A DNA stretch of 64,000 nt from Rhynchonema sp. JSB1_4 (taxonomy: Eukaryota; Nematoda; Chromadorea; Monhysterida; Xyalidae), in the NCBI GenBank assembly GCA_030248065.1, contig JASAMV010004006.1, positions 28,749 to 92,748 on the forward strand, written 5' to 3'. This document shows, in pieces, positions 1 to 11,058 of the stretch. A model generated the notes under the pieces. That model was not told where the DNA came from, ran no database searches, and saw nothing but the letters and a program-made list of their open reading frames with translations. Every line of letters begins with the position of its first letter. Position 1 is the first letter of the stretch. The translations under genes and the position numbers were made by a program.

Positions 1-1
1 G

Positions 2-227
2 GGGTGGCATTTTCGAAACGGTGTAAAGCTCAGTTGGGTGTAAAGGTCGGTGTAAGCTCGGTCGAAAGCTCGGTCGGTGTCAGCTCGGTGTAAACATGAA
101 ACATTCCCACGTTAACAGCAGGCAATGTTTCATGTTTACACCGAGCTGACACCGACCGAGCTTTCGATTCAGCTTACACCGACCTTTACACCCAACTCAC
201 CTTTACACCGTTTCGAAAATATCACCC
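2..227. mobile_element. Foldback MITE, family 1, copy a
   Basis: This is a near-perfect inverted repeat of about 225 bp. Its ends read GGGTGG..TTTTCGAAACGG and the complement. The arms are built of short repeated motifs (GGTGTAAAGG, AGCTCGGTCG) around a centre with GAAACATTCC and CAATGTTTC. Further copies lie at 23233-23458, 28700-29066, 30131-30356 and 45880-46103, with a decayed half at 20512-20606. It has no coding capacity, so it is a non-autonomous element. It probably sits in a VPS8 intron. Confidence 0.85.
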
Positions 228-257
228 ACGGTATCAAAGTTATCAATCCTGCATCTA

Positions 258-368
<111 letters not shown>

Positions 369-379
369 TGCACTTTCAG

Positions 380-3300
380 TTGTTGTCTTTGTGGTCGTGC
401 CTATCCGATCGGATCTCTCGATTCTGACGAAGCCTATGTGGCGTCCCGTGATGTCTACCATTTCCTTGTTGCCTCGGGCACAGGTACTGTCTTGTCTACT
501 GTCTGAAATATGCCAGTTTTGTTACACTTTATCCAGATAAAGCAAACGTTCTGAAAATATTTTGCAGACAATCGCGATGTAACGTACCCGCACCTGCGCA
601 TGCTTCTCAAATTTGACACGCGAGAATTCTTGAACGTTTGCCTGATGGTTGCTTACTAAATTTTCTTTTTGCTCTACTTCTAGTTCTCAACCTGAAATTT
701 GAAAAAAAACATCAGGGTTTCGAATCTGAACTATTCAAAAACGAGTCCGGTGACAGGTTGTTGGAACAACTCATTCAAGTGCTGGTTGAGGTGATGGCTG
801 ATGATGATGCCGCTGATGTTATGAATGTTCGTGGTCTAGTTTTTCCTTTTGATCATAAATTATACCTGCTTTTTTATGTTTCTAGTAATTTATATTTCAC
901 GCATCTAGGTGCTGCAGTACAGTGCGTTTCTATTGTTTCTGTCGCGAATTGTCGGTCAACGACAGTCAGAACTGACGCTCAATATCGACCGGAAACGATT
1001 TCAAAAAGTTAGTTTTGTCGGATAGTTTCCATCAACCATCCGACCTCGTAATCTCCGAACTTCGAATTTCAGATCATAGTCTTGGCCCTCCGGAGTGCCC
1101 AGCAATCATCGGGTCATTCCACTTCGGTGGAGGATTGTCAACTGGCAATCATTGGATTATTGAATGTGCCGAGAATTGCTGCGTGGTTTGATCTCAATGC
1201 ACTCGCACAATTGGCTGACTCACGGTCGCTGTACGTTTTTTGGGCCAAGATTTGTATTTGCGATTTTTTAATTTCGCTTCATCAATTCTCTGTCTCTCAT
1301 TCTTTTTTCAGTCCCACTCTGCGTAAATTCATGTGCAGACGAAATCGCCAATTTGCCAAACTAATCGACTGTTATTTGGAAAATGAACGCGAAAATGTAA
1401 ATGAATTGTGTGGAATTAATCATCTTTTTGCCCCGTTTGGTTGTCACCATACCCACCACTCAGTCATCCGTATACATTACAGACAGAAGTGTACTCGGAG
1501 ATTCGCAAGTTATTGACTCACAGCAAAGTGACCAGTGAAGAAAAGGAAACTGTGAAGACGGCTGTCATTGATAAATTGCAGGTAAAATTGATATCCCGTT
1601 TTTGAAAGCAACATATTTATCCTGATTTTATTTCCCTTTGGAGTTGCTGACACGCGTTGATGCAGCGCGCACTGCTGATTTATTGCTGACACACTGTGAA
1701 ATGATGCTACCAAGCTTACCCGATCGATTCGCTACTTTCGATCCTGAACTGTTGGCTGAATTATTGCTGCAAGTGTTCAATCAAAGGTTGGTTGTAATTG
1801 TCTGTCGGTTATAGCAAAATAGTTGGATCAAGGCGCCTTGTGTGAATTACTGTCCACCATGGGTTGGGCTTCACTATGGAGGGTCCCTGTTATGCGGGCA
1901 CATTGTTCGTGTTTTCAGGAAACTGTCTGGTCTGACGACCGTGAGCGGCGTAGTCGAGCTCGACATCACCTATTTGTATGAATGTGCGACAGCGATCTGT
2001 CGTACGAACGATGCACAACAACGATTGATACAGTTGTTGCGTGACTGGCATGCGCTATTGGATGCACAGCCTGGTTTGTGTTTTTTTTATCTGAGAATGA
2101 GAAAATGGCCGTAAAAGCTTAGTGATCGGAGCGGATAGTAATCTTCTTATTTATGTATTATTGAGTGGGTGTCGACGCTATAAACTAACTAACTATCGGA
2201 GCGGATCTGCCTTGTTCATTAGACTCTTTGGTTAAAATGTATTTCGACAAGCTTCACGTTTTTCATCGCCCTTTGGGGAAGTTGGTAACACTATGATAAC
2301 TCAGTAAATCGCGCATTCAAAGGTCATATGATTGATCCATTCATTGACCCATTTATCCGTTCAATCGGCCGGGTGCGATGAACAAACTTGATGCCGACTC
2401 TATCGCATCTGTGCAGTCTTGCAACCAAACATCACTTCATTCTTTAAGGATTGCCGGCCAAACTAATGCAATTGTGCCGTGCGCAACATCATGTGCATGG
2501 TGTATTGTACTTGTTGGAAAGGGACAAACAATATGATCAAGCATTCGAGTATGTGATCGGTGAACTCAGCACATTGCACAAAAATGTTGATGATAAGGCT
2601 GTGCCTGAATTTGGTTTGTTTTTTAGACCTTTCTAGTTTATAAAATTTCATGTTTTGACTTTTGTTTTCTGTGCTTCAAATTGCGATTTTCGTAACTATG
2701 ACCTTTTTAGCGGCACTCTGCCGATGCTGTGTTCAGTTTACACAACGAGTCAGTGAAACGTCAAAGCAACAAGGTGATGTGCAGTCCTATTGGTTTGAAT
2801 TGTTGGATCTGCTGCTCGACTTGCCACCAGAACTGTTGCGAACGAATGAAGGTCTGTTGGACACGTCTAACTGGAGTTGTACTAAAATTTTAATGATTTT
2901 GTACAGTTACTGTGGCGTTTTCAAGTTTATTCAGTTTATGTGCTAACTTTCTGGGATTGGTTTTTTTTTATACTGGTTTTATCTATGCTAAGAACAAAAC
3001 ATCTTTGAGTGCAGTAGTATGGGCGTGACATCATATTAACACAATTTCAGATGTTCGCAATCTGATAAGTGACCTTGTGCACAACATGGTGACGTTTGTG
3101 CCGGCAGATGTCGTGTTGGACAGACTGTTTGGGGTCTGTGTGCCATTTTTCTTGCACAAATTATGCTTTTGCAAATGAATTATATAAGCAATCAATCTTT
3201 TAGAACGCCTCCTTCCACCAGTGCACCTATGCCGAACATCGTGCGTTGATCATGAACATTGTGAAAAGCTATGAATATGAACAGGTGCGGCTCAGTTATA

Positions 3301-4085
3301 ACTTTTGATTTTTTGTTTTCGATTGTCCCTGATATTTCAGGTACTGGTTGAGAACCTGGTGCAGTGCATGCACGCCGAAGCATTCACCGTCTTGCATCGC
3401 GGTCACAGAGCTGAGTCGTGCGCGTTCAAAGTGAATGGTGAGATTTGATTTTGACCATTTTGAGGAAACTTGATGATCTGTTATGTGTATTCTTTGGTTT
3501 GTTTGTTACTCGACGACCACGTTTATACTGACGGTTTCAGGTGCCCCATGCACATGTGTGGTCTGTGGGATCAGAATCGAGTATATTGGCAGTGGCACTG
3601 ATCGCAATGATGATGGTGCTACTGTGACGAAACGACATGTGTTTGCCTATAGGTTGGGCATGGGCTCTCTCTGTGCATTCTGCTGTATGATGGCGACACT
3701 TTTATAAGGCACTACATAAAAGCGGAAACTGAAGCGGAAACTGTGATCTTTCTCTTCTCTTTTCTTATTGTCTGACAGTTTGCTTGCACTGACCTGCCAC
3801 TGCAGGTGCAAACAAATAAAATGAAAATAAACAAACAAATAAAATTCTTTGCACCACATAACATTCCCATTTCAGCTGTGGCCATGTGTGTCATACATCG
3901 TGTGTGTCGCACGAGTCTCGATCACAATGTCCAGCTGATGTGCACCACCAATCGGTTGTGTCACCGCGACCACGTACGGTCAATCAATCAGCAATTGCTG
4001 GTCCCATACGGATGATCAACTATCAAAGTGATCGAATGGTGGTGCAACCGGTCAGTTGTGCTGTGACAGCAGCTACGCAGTCATA
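380..4085 (+). CDS. VPS8: VPS8, CORVET subunit, C-terminal part (5' end outside window)
   Basis: VPS8 is a subunit of the CORVET tethering complex on early endosomes. The exons seen are about 380-483, 568-646, then pieces near 680-835, 910-1009, 1075-1230, 1311-1399, 1482-1581, 1643-1786, 1919-2072, 2449-2612, 2720-2850, 3051-3131, 3203-3284, 3341-3437, 3541-3652 and 3876-4085. Family signatures recognised by eye are a [15 protein letters not shown] stretch (exon at 568), a YEYEQ.L.ENL stretch before the end, and a C-terminal RING-like finger with CxxC (exon 3541) and CGHxxHxxC (exon 3876). The frame ends at TAG 4083-4085. The finger looks short at its C-terminus compared with vertebrate VPS8. 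Exon edges in the first 2 kb are approximate; the family assignment is from recalled homology. Confidence 0.82.
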
Positions 4086-4985
4086 GACAGTCAATGCTTA
4101 TGATGATTACCTGCTCTTTGCCCATTGGCCGCTGTCTGCGTTTATTATTCTTTCTGTTGTAGTTCACTGACTTCCCAAAATGATCTGATGTTTCAGTCAA
4201 CATTTATATTGGAGGATCGCAGCGCTCGTGATGGTGGTGGTGACAGTGTTGTTGACGACAATCTATTTAATCGACCCGAATTTGCATTGAGAAGGGGTCC
4301 GACCCTTCGAATTAATGTTTGATGATTTAGAAAGTGTGTTGAACTTTTGTTTTCGCTCTCGTTATTGGTGCATATCCCCACTTGGTACGCATAATTTGGG
4401 TTGCCATACACTTTTGTTCCCTCGACTTGTGACTATTTGGTGGTTACGGATATCTGGTGCTCGTGCTCAATCTGTTTTTGTTCCGTATTCATCTCGTGAC
4501 AATGTGGGTAGTTTCCAGCGACTTTATTCGACCTTACCCTTCCTGTGATATTTGTCGAAAGCAATGTGGTTTTGGACGTTCGCACTTATATGCGTGTGGG
4601 TAATTTTGCGTCAGTTGGTCGTGTGAGTGCAAAGATATGGTTGCCTTTCAACAATACTATATTGTATCATTGTATGTATTTTTGGAACGCTCACTTATGG
4701 AATAAATTTGTGATACAGAACAACAATCGCTCAAATTTTTGTCATCTCGGTTTTTCGCACCGAGCGCGAGAGTTTCCGCGCGTATCGGGAACATTGCCTT
4801 GGCTTCATCTTGAACCTGCTCTAATTTGGCTGCTGCGGCATGATGTACTAACCTTAGCACGTCTATTCTCATTCATTACGCCGCACTGCGTGTCTGTTCG
4901 CGTTTGCCGCATGTGCCTTATCGATCTAATCCGTCTTGCAGCCACTTGCATTACGCGCTTGTGAAATCAGTGCGACACACTTGTA
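4086..4985. other. Intergenic region between VPS8 and BORCS6-like gene
   Basis: I find no convincing coding exon here. A 139-codon open frame (4545-4964) resembles nothing I know and has no splice or codon support. The stretch holds one exact TGATGTTTCA (4186-4195) and presumably the VPS8 3' UTR and the promoter of the next gene. Confidence 0.5.
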
Positions 4986-6228
4986 ATGGCTGACACACAC
5001 GACAACACTGAAACCGTCGCTACCGAAGCCCGACCGTCCAATCTCGCTTACATGTTAGTGCCTTGGTTTGGCTCGTGTAGGTGTTGCTATGTGATTATCA
5101 TTATTAGCGCATTCTGTGCCAGCTTATATGCGCGTGTTTTTTCGTGACAGAGTTAACTGGGTACCCGCCTGGCATGATAGTGTCTTGATTATCATACGTG
5201 CCCTCAAATATTCGCTACTTCTGCTGCAGGAAAACTCGCCTGGTCGAAGGTCGACATTATATCGACACTTCGGACGAATCCAGCGCAGCCACGGCCGATG
5301 ATATAGTCAACACCAGCGTTGGTTGGTCTATTGGCTTGGCTTTTCGCCTGACAAGTTCCATTTACGTATATGCCTGTTTTTTCATAAATATTTTGTCAGG
5401 TGACGCTGGTATGGTATCATTTGTTGCCACCGATCTCAACGAACAGATTCGAATGAGCAGTCCTAGTCAATCCGGTTAGTCATTATCTTATCATTGCACT
5501 ATTTTTATCAAGATCGGCTCATAAGATATGCCTGGTTTTTCAAGGTGGAGCGTCAGCAGCAACGACGTCCAGCTCCCCATCGCCCTACCCGCCCCTGGTG
5601 CCCGACGCGCACGCCATATTAGAATTAGAGGCCCACGCCAGACATTTGGCACAGGAATTGAATCAAGTCATCAGAGAGTTCACTGGATCAACGTCGGGGG
5701 TACGTGTTGAATTTAGTATATCATGTTGTAGCGTAGTGCGTGCTATTGGTCGCACAAGACCATATGAGAATCCTTCCCCCTAATTTTCTGCTGCTTGGCT
5801 GAAATATAACCGCATGTTTATGCACGTACTGTGCTTACAGATAGGCACTGAATTAAAAATACGCATTTTTGTGTTAGATCACCGACCTGAGTATCGAGTA
5901 TGTGTCCGTCTACGATTCGGCCGTCAACGACACGTGTGACTCTGTCGATCAATGCATAAAGGTGATTGAATGAAATGGAGATTTGGTAGAATTTTGATGA
6001 TATATATTTTTTTATTTTTTTGCAGAACATGTACCAACTTGTGACGAAAGCTGAAGAACTAACGGTGGTGCTGAAAGGCTTGCCCAGACTTGCACAACAA
6101 ATGTTGGTGGCATTTCGATCGAAAAGACAACGTCCGGGGCTTTAAATTCAAATTTTGATTCTTTTAGCAAGGAAGTCAAGCGAATCCTGGACATGTTTGA
6201 ATCACACATGCAAAAGTCGATCGCATGA
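4986..6228 (+). CDS. BORCS6: BORCS6-like (lyspersin) subunit of BORC
   Basis: Seven exons, 4986-5053, 5230-5321, 5400-5474, 5545-5699, 5878-5961, 6026-6102 and 6168-6228, sum to 612 nt, a 203-residue protein in an unbroken frame. The N-terminal 90 residues are polar and low in complexity (S, T, D). The C-terminal half carries the conserved helical region of BORCS6, with the run LEAHARHLAQELN, a DTCDSVDQCIKNMYQL helix, and KAEEL..VLKGLPRLAQQ followed by KEVKR. Known role of the family: BORC recruits ARL8 to lysosomes and promotes their movement toward the cell periphery. The start is the first ATG that opens this frame. Several donors are GTTGGT or GTTAGT. Shorter than human BORCS6 because the disordered N-terminus is reduced. 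Confidence 0.8.
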
Positions 6229-6538
6229 AGCAGTATTTACATGATGTCGGCGAAATTTCTGTGATGTTCCATTATTGTGACTTGTGACATAATTATTCCG
6301 TTATTATTCAATTGTTCACTTATCATACGTGCATTTTCAAACTGATCTCCGCATAATCAGATGACAAGACTAAATAAAATGAAACTACATTCGCCTGTGT
6401 TGTGGTTTCTCAGTCAATAAGGGTATAATCTGTTCCCTGATGAACGTATTTACGGCTTCTCGTCAGAACATCGGAGACATGAAACGTTCTGTTCAAATGT
6501 GCAGGTCTCACCGTAAAGCAGAAGCCCTCTTGATCAAA

Positions 6539-9026
6539 ATGACGACTCTGCGGCCATTTCGCTGCTCGGATTTACTCAAATTCAACAAAATGTAAGTTTC
6601 CGAATCTCGGTGCTGAAATTTTCTCAAAACAATGAACCATTATCCTTTCAGAAATCTCGATCCGTTGACGGAAACCGTTAGTTTTGCTTCTTAGTTGCCG
6701 TTTTTGTTGGCTCCTTTTCTCACCCAACAACCATCCTGTGTTTTGTTTCAGTACAGCCTAAATTTCTACATGACCTACTTGTATAAATGGCCCGAATTCT
6801 TCCAAGTAGCCGAATCACCCAGTGGCGATCTAATGGCATACAGTGAGTGATTGCAATAAATTCGCCTTTGCCAAGTAACCAATAATCCGCCACCCACAAA
6901 TGTTTCACGCGCTTGCAGTCATGGGCAAGACGGAGGGACGGGACGAATTGTGGCATGGTCACGTGACTGCCGTCACAGTTGCTCCCGAATATCGACGAAT
7001 CGGGCTGGCGGCGACGCTCATGAACAACCTGGAAGATTTATCGGATCGGTAAATATGGCCCCTTGAATTTGAACATTTTAGTGGTATAACAGTGGCGACC
7101 CTTTAATGTGAACCATGTTTATTGTGGACCTTTTTGTTCACCGCCTCTCTTCCCAATTACCATTGTACAGTGTCAGTAAATGACCGAAGCGACGGTCGCA
7201 ATCCTGTCACTCTGAAGAGGGTAGACTGAATAGTTATTGCCTGATTGATCAAGGTCAAGTCAATTCGCAGAGCGCACGCCTATTTCGTCGATTTATTCGT
7301 TCGTGTGAGCAACCACGTTGCGATCAACATGTACAAGAAACTCGGCTACATCGTCTATCGTCGCATCATCGATTACTATTGTGGTGAACGGGAAGAGGAC
7401 GCGTTCGGTAAGTTTTTTCGAATATGTTTTCTTTCAGTCAATTTTTTATTTGGTGCCTAATGTGTGCGCCTGTCGCGTGCTATAAGTGCAATTTTTCCGA
7501 AAACATATTTACTGGAACTGGAAAAAACCGTTTTTTTTCGAAAAAAGTCGTTTTCGATAAAGTGAGCCTCGTGTTCAATTGAAGTATACATTTGGACAAA
7601 ATGTGGTTCAAAAGCGCTTCATTAGGAAAAGTCATGCTGAACAAGTAACTATATACACTGATTATACTTCTGAGAGAAACTTTTCAAATGTGTTGCCTGA
7701 TCCGTAAAGCGCATGCAGCCCACGAAGCCAGCCCGCGTTGCCTGATTCGTAGCATTTCGCACATCACTCGTTAGACTTCTATGTTGAGCTGTTGGTTGTC
7801 AGACGCGTGACCGCTTTTGCTAGTACGCGCATTTACGAATCAAGCAACGCGTCTGAAAGGTTTCTCCCGACTGTATTGTCAGAGTGTACAAGTCCGCCAA
7901 AACATGCAAAAAGGGTGGTTTTTGGAAAAATTAGGAAACTGACACTCCAAGGTTTGTTTTTGAAAGTTCCAAAAAAAATTTGGAAATTTTTATCGCTAAT
8001 ATCTGCGCGCAGCAGCTGGGTGGCCTATACTTGCGGGCCGAAAAAAAACCGTTTTTTTCGAAAAAAACCGAAAAAACCGTTTTTTTCCGAGGCCCGGAAA
8101 AATACGTTTTTATTTTTCCGGAAATTTTTCCAAGTGGCAACTTTTGAAAAAAAACTGGTTTTTTTCCAAAAATTTCCGAGATATTTTCCAAGGTTGCGAG
8201 AGGATGTTGTTACAACCAATGTAAATCGGTATTAAACAGTTCAAAATGAGCACTTTTTAATCCCCAAGTGCATTTCTAGACTGTTTCAGGCTGTTTCCTG
8301 ACGAAATTTTCTCCAAAATAGGCATTTTTGGACCATGGGTATCCTTAAGTACTGGAAAAGTATTTGGAAAAAAAACGGTTTTTTTGGAAAAAAACGGTTT
8401 TTTTCCAAAAATATATTTTGCGGAAAAATACGCAAGTATAGAGTGGCCGACATTTCGGCACGCGGTTTCTCGGCTCTGATAATGCGATAAGCTCTAAACT
8501 TTTTGGTGACCGGCCAGGCAGGTGCTGTTGCGGTTTTCGGTTCAAAAAATATGTCCTAAAGTACTGTATGTCCAAGGACCGCACCGCGTTTGCCTGGCCG
8601 CACTTGCGGTTGCGGTTTGCGGTAAACAATCGAAGAATTTCGTTGGCTGTTGCACATAAAAATGAACCATCGAGCCAACGTGCTCTAGACCAGCGCTGGT
8701 TGGTCCGTCCGTTCGTTGGTTTTTACGTGCTACTGTCGAAGAAATGTTCAACTGGTTAAAGCCGCAAACCGCAAGTGCGGCCAGGCAGACGTGATGCGGC
8801 CCCTTGACATAGTTTAGGGCATATATAGTTTATTTATTCTGAAGCGCAAATCGCAACGCCGCGTCTGCCTGGCTGCGCCGCACGTGATGTGCGTGACATG
8901 GATATAATAAATTTATTAAAACTGCTTCAATGGTCAGACATGCGCAAAGCATTGTCGTCCGATGTCGACCGCAAATCAGTGATTCCACTCAAGCAGCCCG
9001 TGCGACTGGACGATGACGGCCTGTGA
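6539..9026 (+). CDS. NAA20: NAA20, catalytic subunit of N-terminal acetyltransferase B (NatB)
   Basis: Exons 6539-6591, 6652-6676, 6752-6842, 6919-7048, 7271-7407 and 8938-9026 sum to 525 nt, 174 residues, against about 178 in human. The start reads MTTLRPF..DLLKFN, as in animal NAA20. The GNAT fold is visible: NLDPLTETY, then WPE.F.VAE, then EGR..LWHGHVTAVTVAPEYRR with the acetyl-CoA loop RRIGLAA, then FVDLFVRVSNHVAINMYKKLGY. The last exon gives DMRKALS..DRKSVIPL. NatB acetylates nascent N-termini beginning Met-Asp, Met-Glu or Met-Asn on the ribosome, together with NAA25. Stop TGA 9024-9026. The last intron (7408-8937, about 1.5 kb) is far longer than the others and is filled with repeats. 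Confidence 0.95.
7500..8430. repeat. A/T-run hairpin repeats in the last NAA20 intron
   Basis: Clusters of short palindromes made of A-runs, CCG or TCG, and T-runs (such as AAAAAACCGTTTTTT) occur at about 7525-7555, 8038-8185 and 8360-8425. They have no coding content. They may be decayed ends of one element or a local simple-sequence expansion. Confidence 0.6.
7660..7896. mobile_element. MITE family 2, copy a (TIR with TTGCCTGATCCG)
   Basis: Terminal inverted repeats read GAGAAAC, then TTTCAAA, then TTGCCTGATCCGTAAAGC at the left, with the decayed complement ending GTATTGTCAGAG at the right. A second copy with better-preserved ends lies at 30879-31106. Non-coding, about 230 bp, inside the last NAA20 intron. 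Confidence 0.65.
8575..8885. repeat. Inverted repeat with GCCTGGCCGCACTTGCGG arms
   Basis: The arms (about 8583-8630 and 8756-8796) are complementary and contain TGCCTGGCCGCACTTGCGG. A further partial copy of the arm follows near 8850-8880. A related sequence lies at 29698-29930 inside the hAT element, with a shared ATGAACCATCGAGCCAACG-like spacer. Probably a mobile inverted-repeat family. Confidence 0.55.
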
Positions 9027-9454
9027 CCGAATGGGGCATCGCACTCGTTCTATGATATCAATAATTAAAGGTGCGATGCCCAGCAAATCAGATCGTGTTG
9101 CGTTTTAATGGAAAAATTATCGCCATAATTACAGTCGACACCTACCTATTGTACTGATGAAAGCTTTATGCCATGGTAATTTGACCTGTTTATGTGTGTA
9201 AATAAAACTAATGAGCATTGAGTGAGTCGTTCAATTGACGTGACTCAGGTTGGGTTGTGTGACCCCTCGCGGTTCGTCACCGTTACCATTTCCAGTTATT
9301 CTTATACTTTTCTAACTGTGCAACTGTGAATTGAGCTGGCTGATTGAGGTCAACGATTGCAGCACATTCCACCCTCTGCCGCACTGTTGCGTAATATGAC
9401 ATCTGTTTCATCGCTTTAATCTTCTATTCGCTACAACACTTTCCTTTCCCGATG

Positions 9455-9982
9455 ATGTTTCAAGAATGGCTGACAGTCAACAACATTCTGTATTTTTTAT
9501 TCAATATGTTTTTTGTGGTGGTGTCGTTCGCCTATTGGAAAACGTTCGATCGTTTGGTAAGTTCGAGATTTTGAGCGTATATTTTCCATAGCCGTAAGGT
9601 GGTTGACATGGCACGTTACAGTGTTCCTCGTTCATGTCCATTTTTAACCATTCAATTTCACCATTTTGGAAACCACCAAAGAAGGGGCATTTTTGAATCG
9701 TAACGGGAATTCGTACTTTCTGGCTTGGGGTTAATGCTAGTCTTCGGTTAGGTCCGAGCTTGCACCTCAGGCCAATGTCTTGCTCAATTTTAGATCAGAC
9801 ACATTTCAAACAGTGGAACACTTGAAAATTAGTGATCAACTCTCCAGATTGTATTTTTTATATCTGTTCCCCGTTTGCAGGCAGCCAAGCCAAAGTCCGA
9901 GTCCAACAGCTCCATGTCAACAGCAGCTCCAACCACACCAAGTCTTTCCGCTGATGTTTCAAAGTTAAGCAGTGATGAATGA
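9455..9982 (+). CDS. Putative small single-pass membrane protein (about 68 residues)
   Basis: Two exons, about 9455-9556 and 9881-9982, join in frame (phase 0) through a GTAAGT donor and a TTTGCAG acceptor. Exon 1 encodes a short leader, then a hydrophobic segment rich in F, L and V (about residues 10-28) ending in WKTFDRL. Exon 2 encodes a polar Ser/Thr/Pro tail ending SSDE. Either of two adjacent ATGs (9452, 9455) fits. I do not recognise the family. The position, same strand and just after NAA20, fits a separate small gene. The same exon also has an open alternative frame starting at ATG 9465, so the reading frame is not certain. Confidence 0.45.
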
Positions 9983-11058
9983 CGTCAGTCCTGTGAACTA
10001 GTACATTTCGACTTATTCTTGTTCCATTGATCTTTCCATTCTGTCCATTACATTCTGGTCTGGTGTAGTTTGTGTTTGATTACTGTTTCTGGATTTTTGT
10101 GCACTGCTTTTACTGGAGATCTCTCTCGCTCTTTGCCGCGGCACATTTTTGTTTTTATTGCACTGCAATCAACCTAATGCTCGTTAGATTGTGATATTGT
10201 GTGGCAGCCACGCTTTCTGTGCTTTCCAAACCAAAAGATGTGTTAGGTCAGACATATGATTTTTGTCGTTCTTTTGTAGCAAAACGCTCGATGAATCTTG
10301 GCTTTCCAAAGCTTTACGCCAATCGTTATTGTCTGAGAGTAATCGCCGTAGTCTTTTTTGATTCGTGATCAAAATGCTGTGAATCCTCAATCAGCAGTCG
10401 TTTGGGTTTACATCGTTTTATTTATTTTTTGGTTTTTTTGCGCGAGTGTGCGTCACTATTTGTGTGTGGATACTTAAACCTCGTTGAATTTCATCGTTGT
10501 TGATTCGTTGGAAAAGGTCAAACAGCACATTGCCGAAACATGATCACATGTAATTCCGTCAAATCAACCAACAAGGATGCACAAATAATTGTCATACATC
10601 AGCATTGCTCATCTATCTAGGTGCAGCAGATAGCGAACGAATACGGCGCCACTTGCATAATAATTCTACGATGAAGGTGCTCAATGATCCGCCGATGAAG
10701 AGTCTTGTTCTTGTGCGTCGTTCGTATATGATAACTGCAGTATAGATGTCCATATACACCAAAAGTGCAGGCGCTGACTTTGTTTGGCCTGTCTGAATGA
10801 ATGCATTTTGAATAGCGAACTTTTCCAATGAGCGGGTTGTTCAGTTCAAAAGATTACTTACGCGTTAAATACCGCATGATCATCATAATATTTGCTGTTA
10901 TTATCCTGATCTTAGTGTAAAAGGTTCTCGTTTTCTCAACCAGGAAAGATGAATGAGTGGCCATAGACTACAGCGACTGTGCCTGCCTTGCTCAACGAAG
11001 AACCAGCGCATGCGCATGAAGAAACGGCAGTTGGCTGCGCACATTTGCTCTAACCAAC
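9983..11058. other. Intergenic region, no gene seen
   Basis: No exon series, repeat element or RNA gene was recognised. Short open frames here lack splice or family support. The last 100 bp presumably hold the promoter of the first cysteine-module gene. Confidence 0.5.

Noticed and set aside
4545..4964. 139-codon open frame between VPS8 and BORCS6-like gene
   Set aside because: No domain, no splice context, and composition typical of non-coding readthrough.
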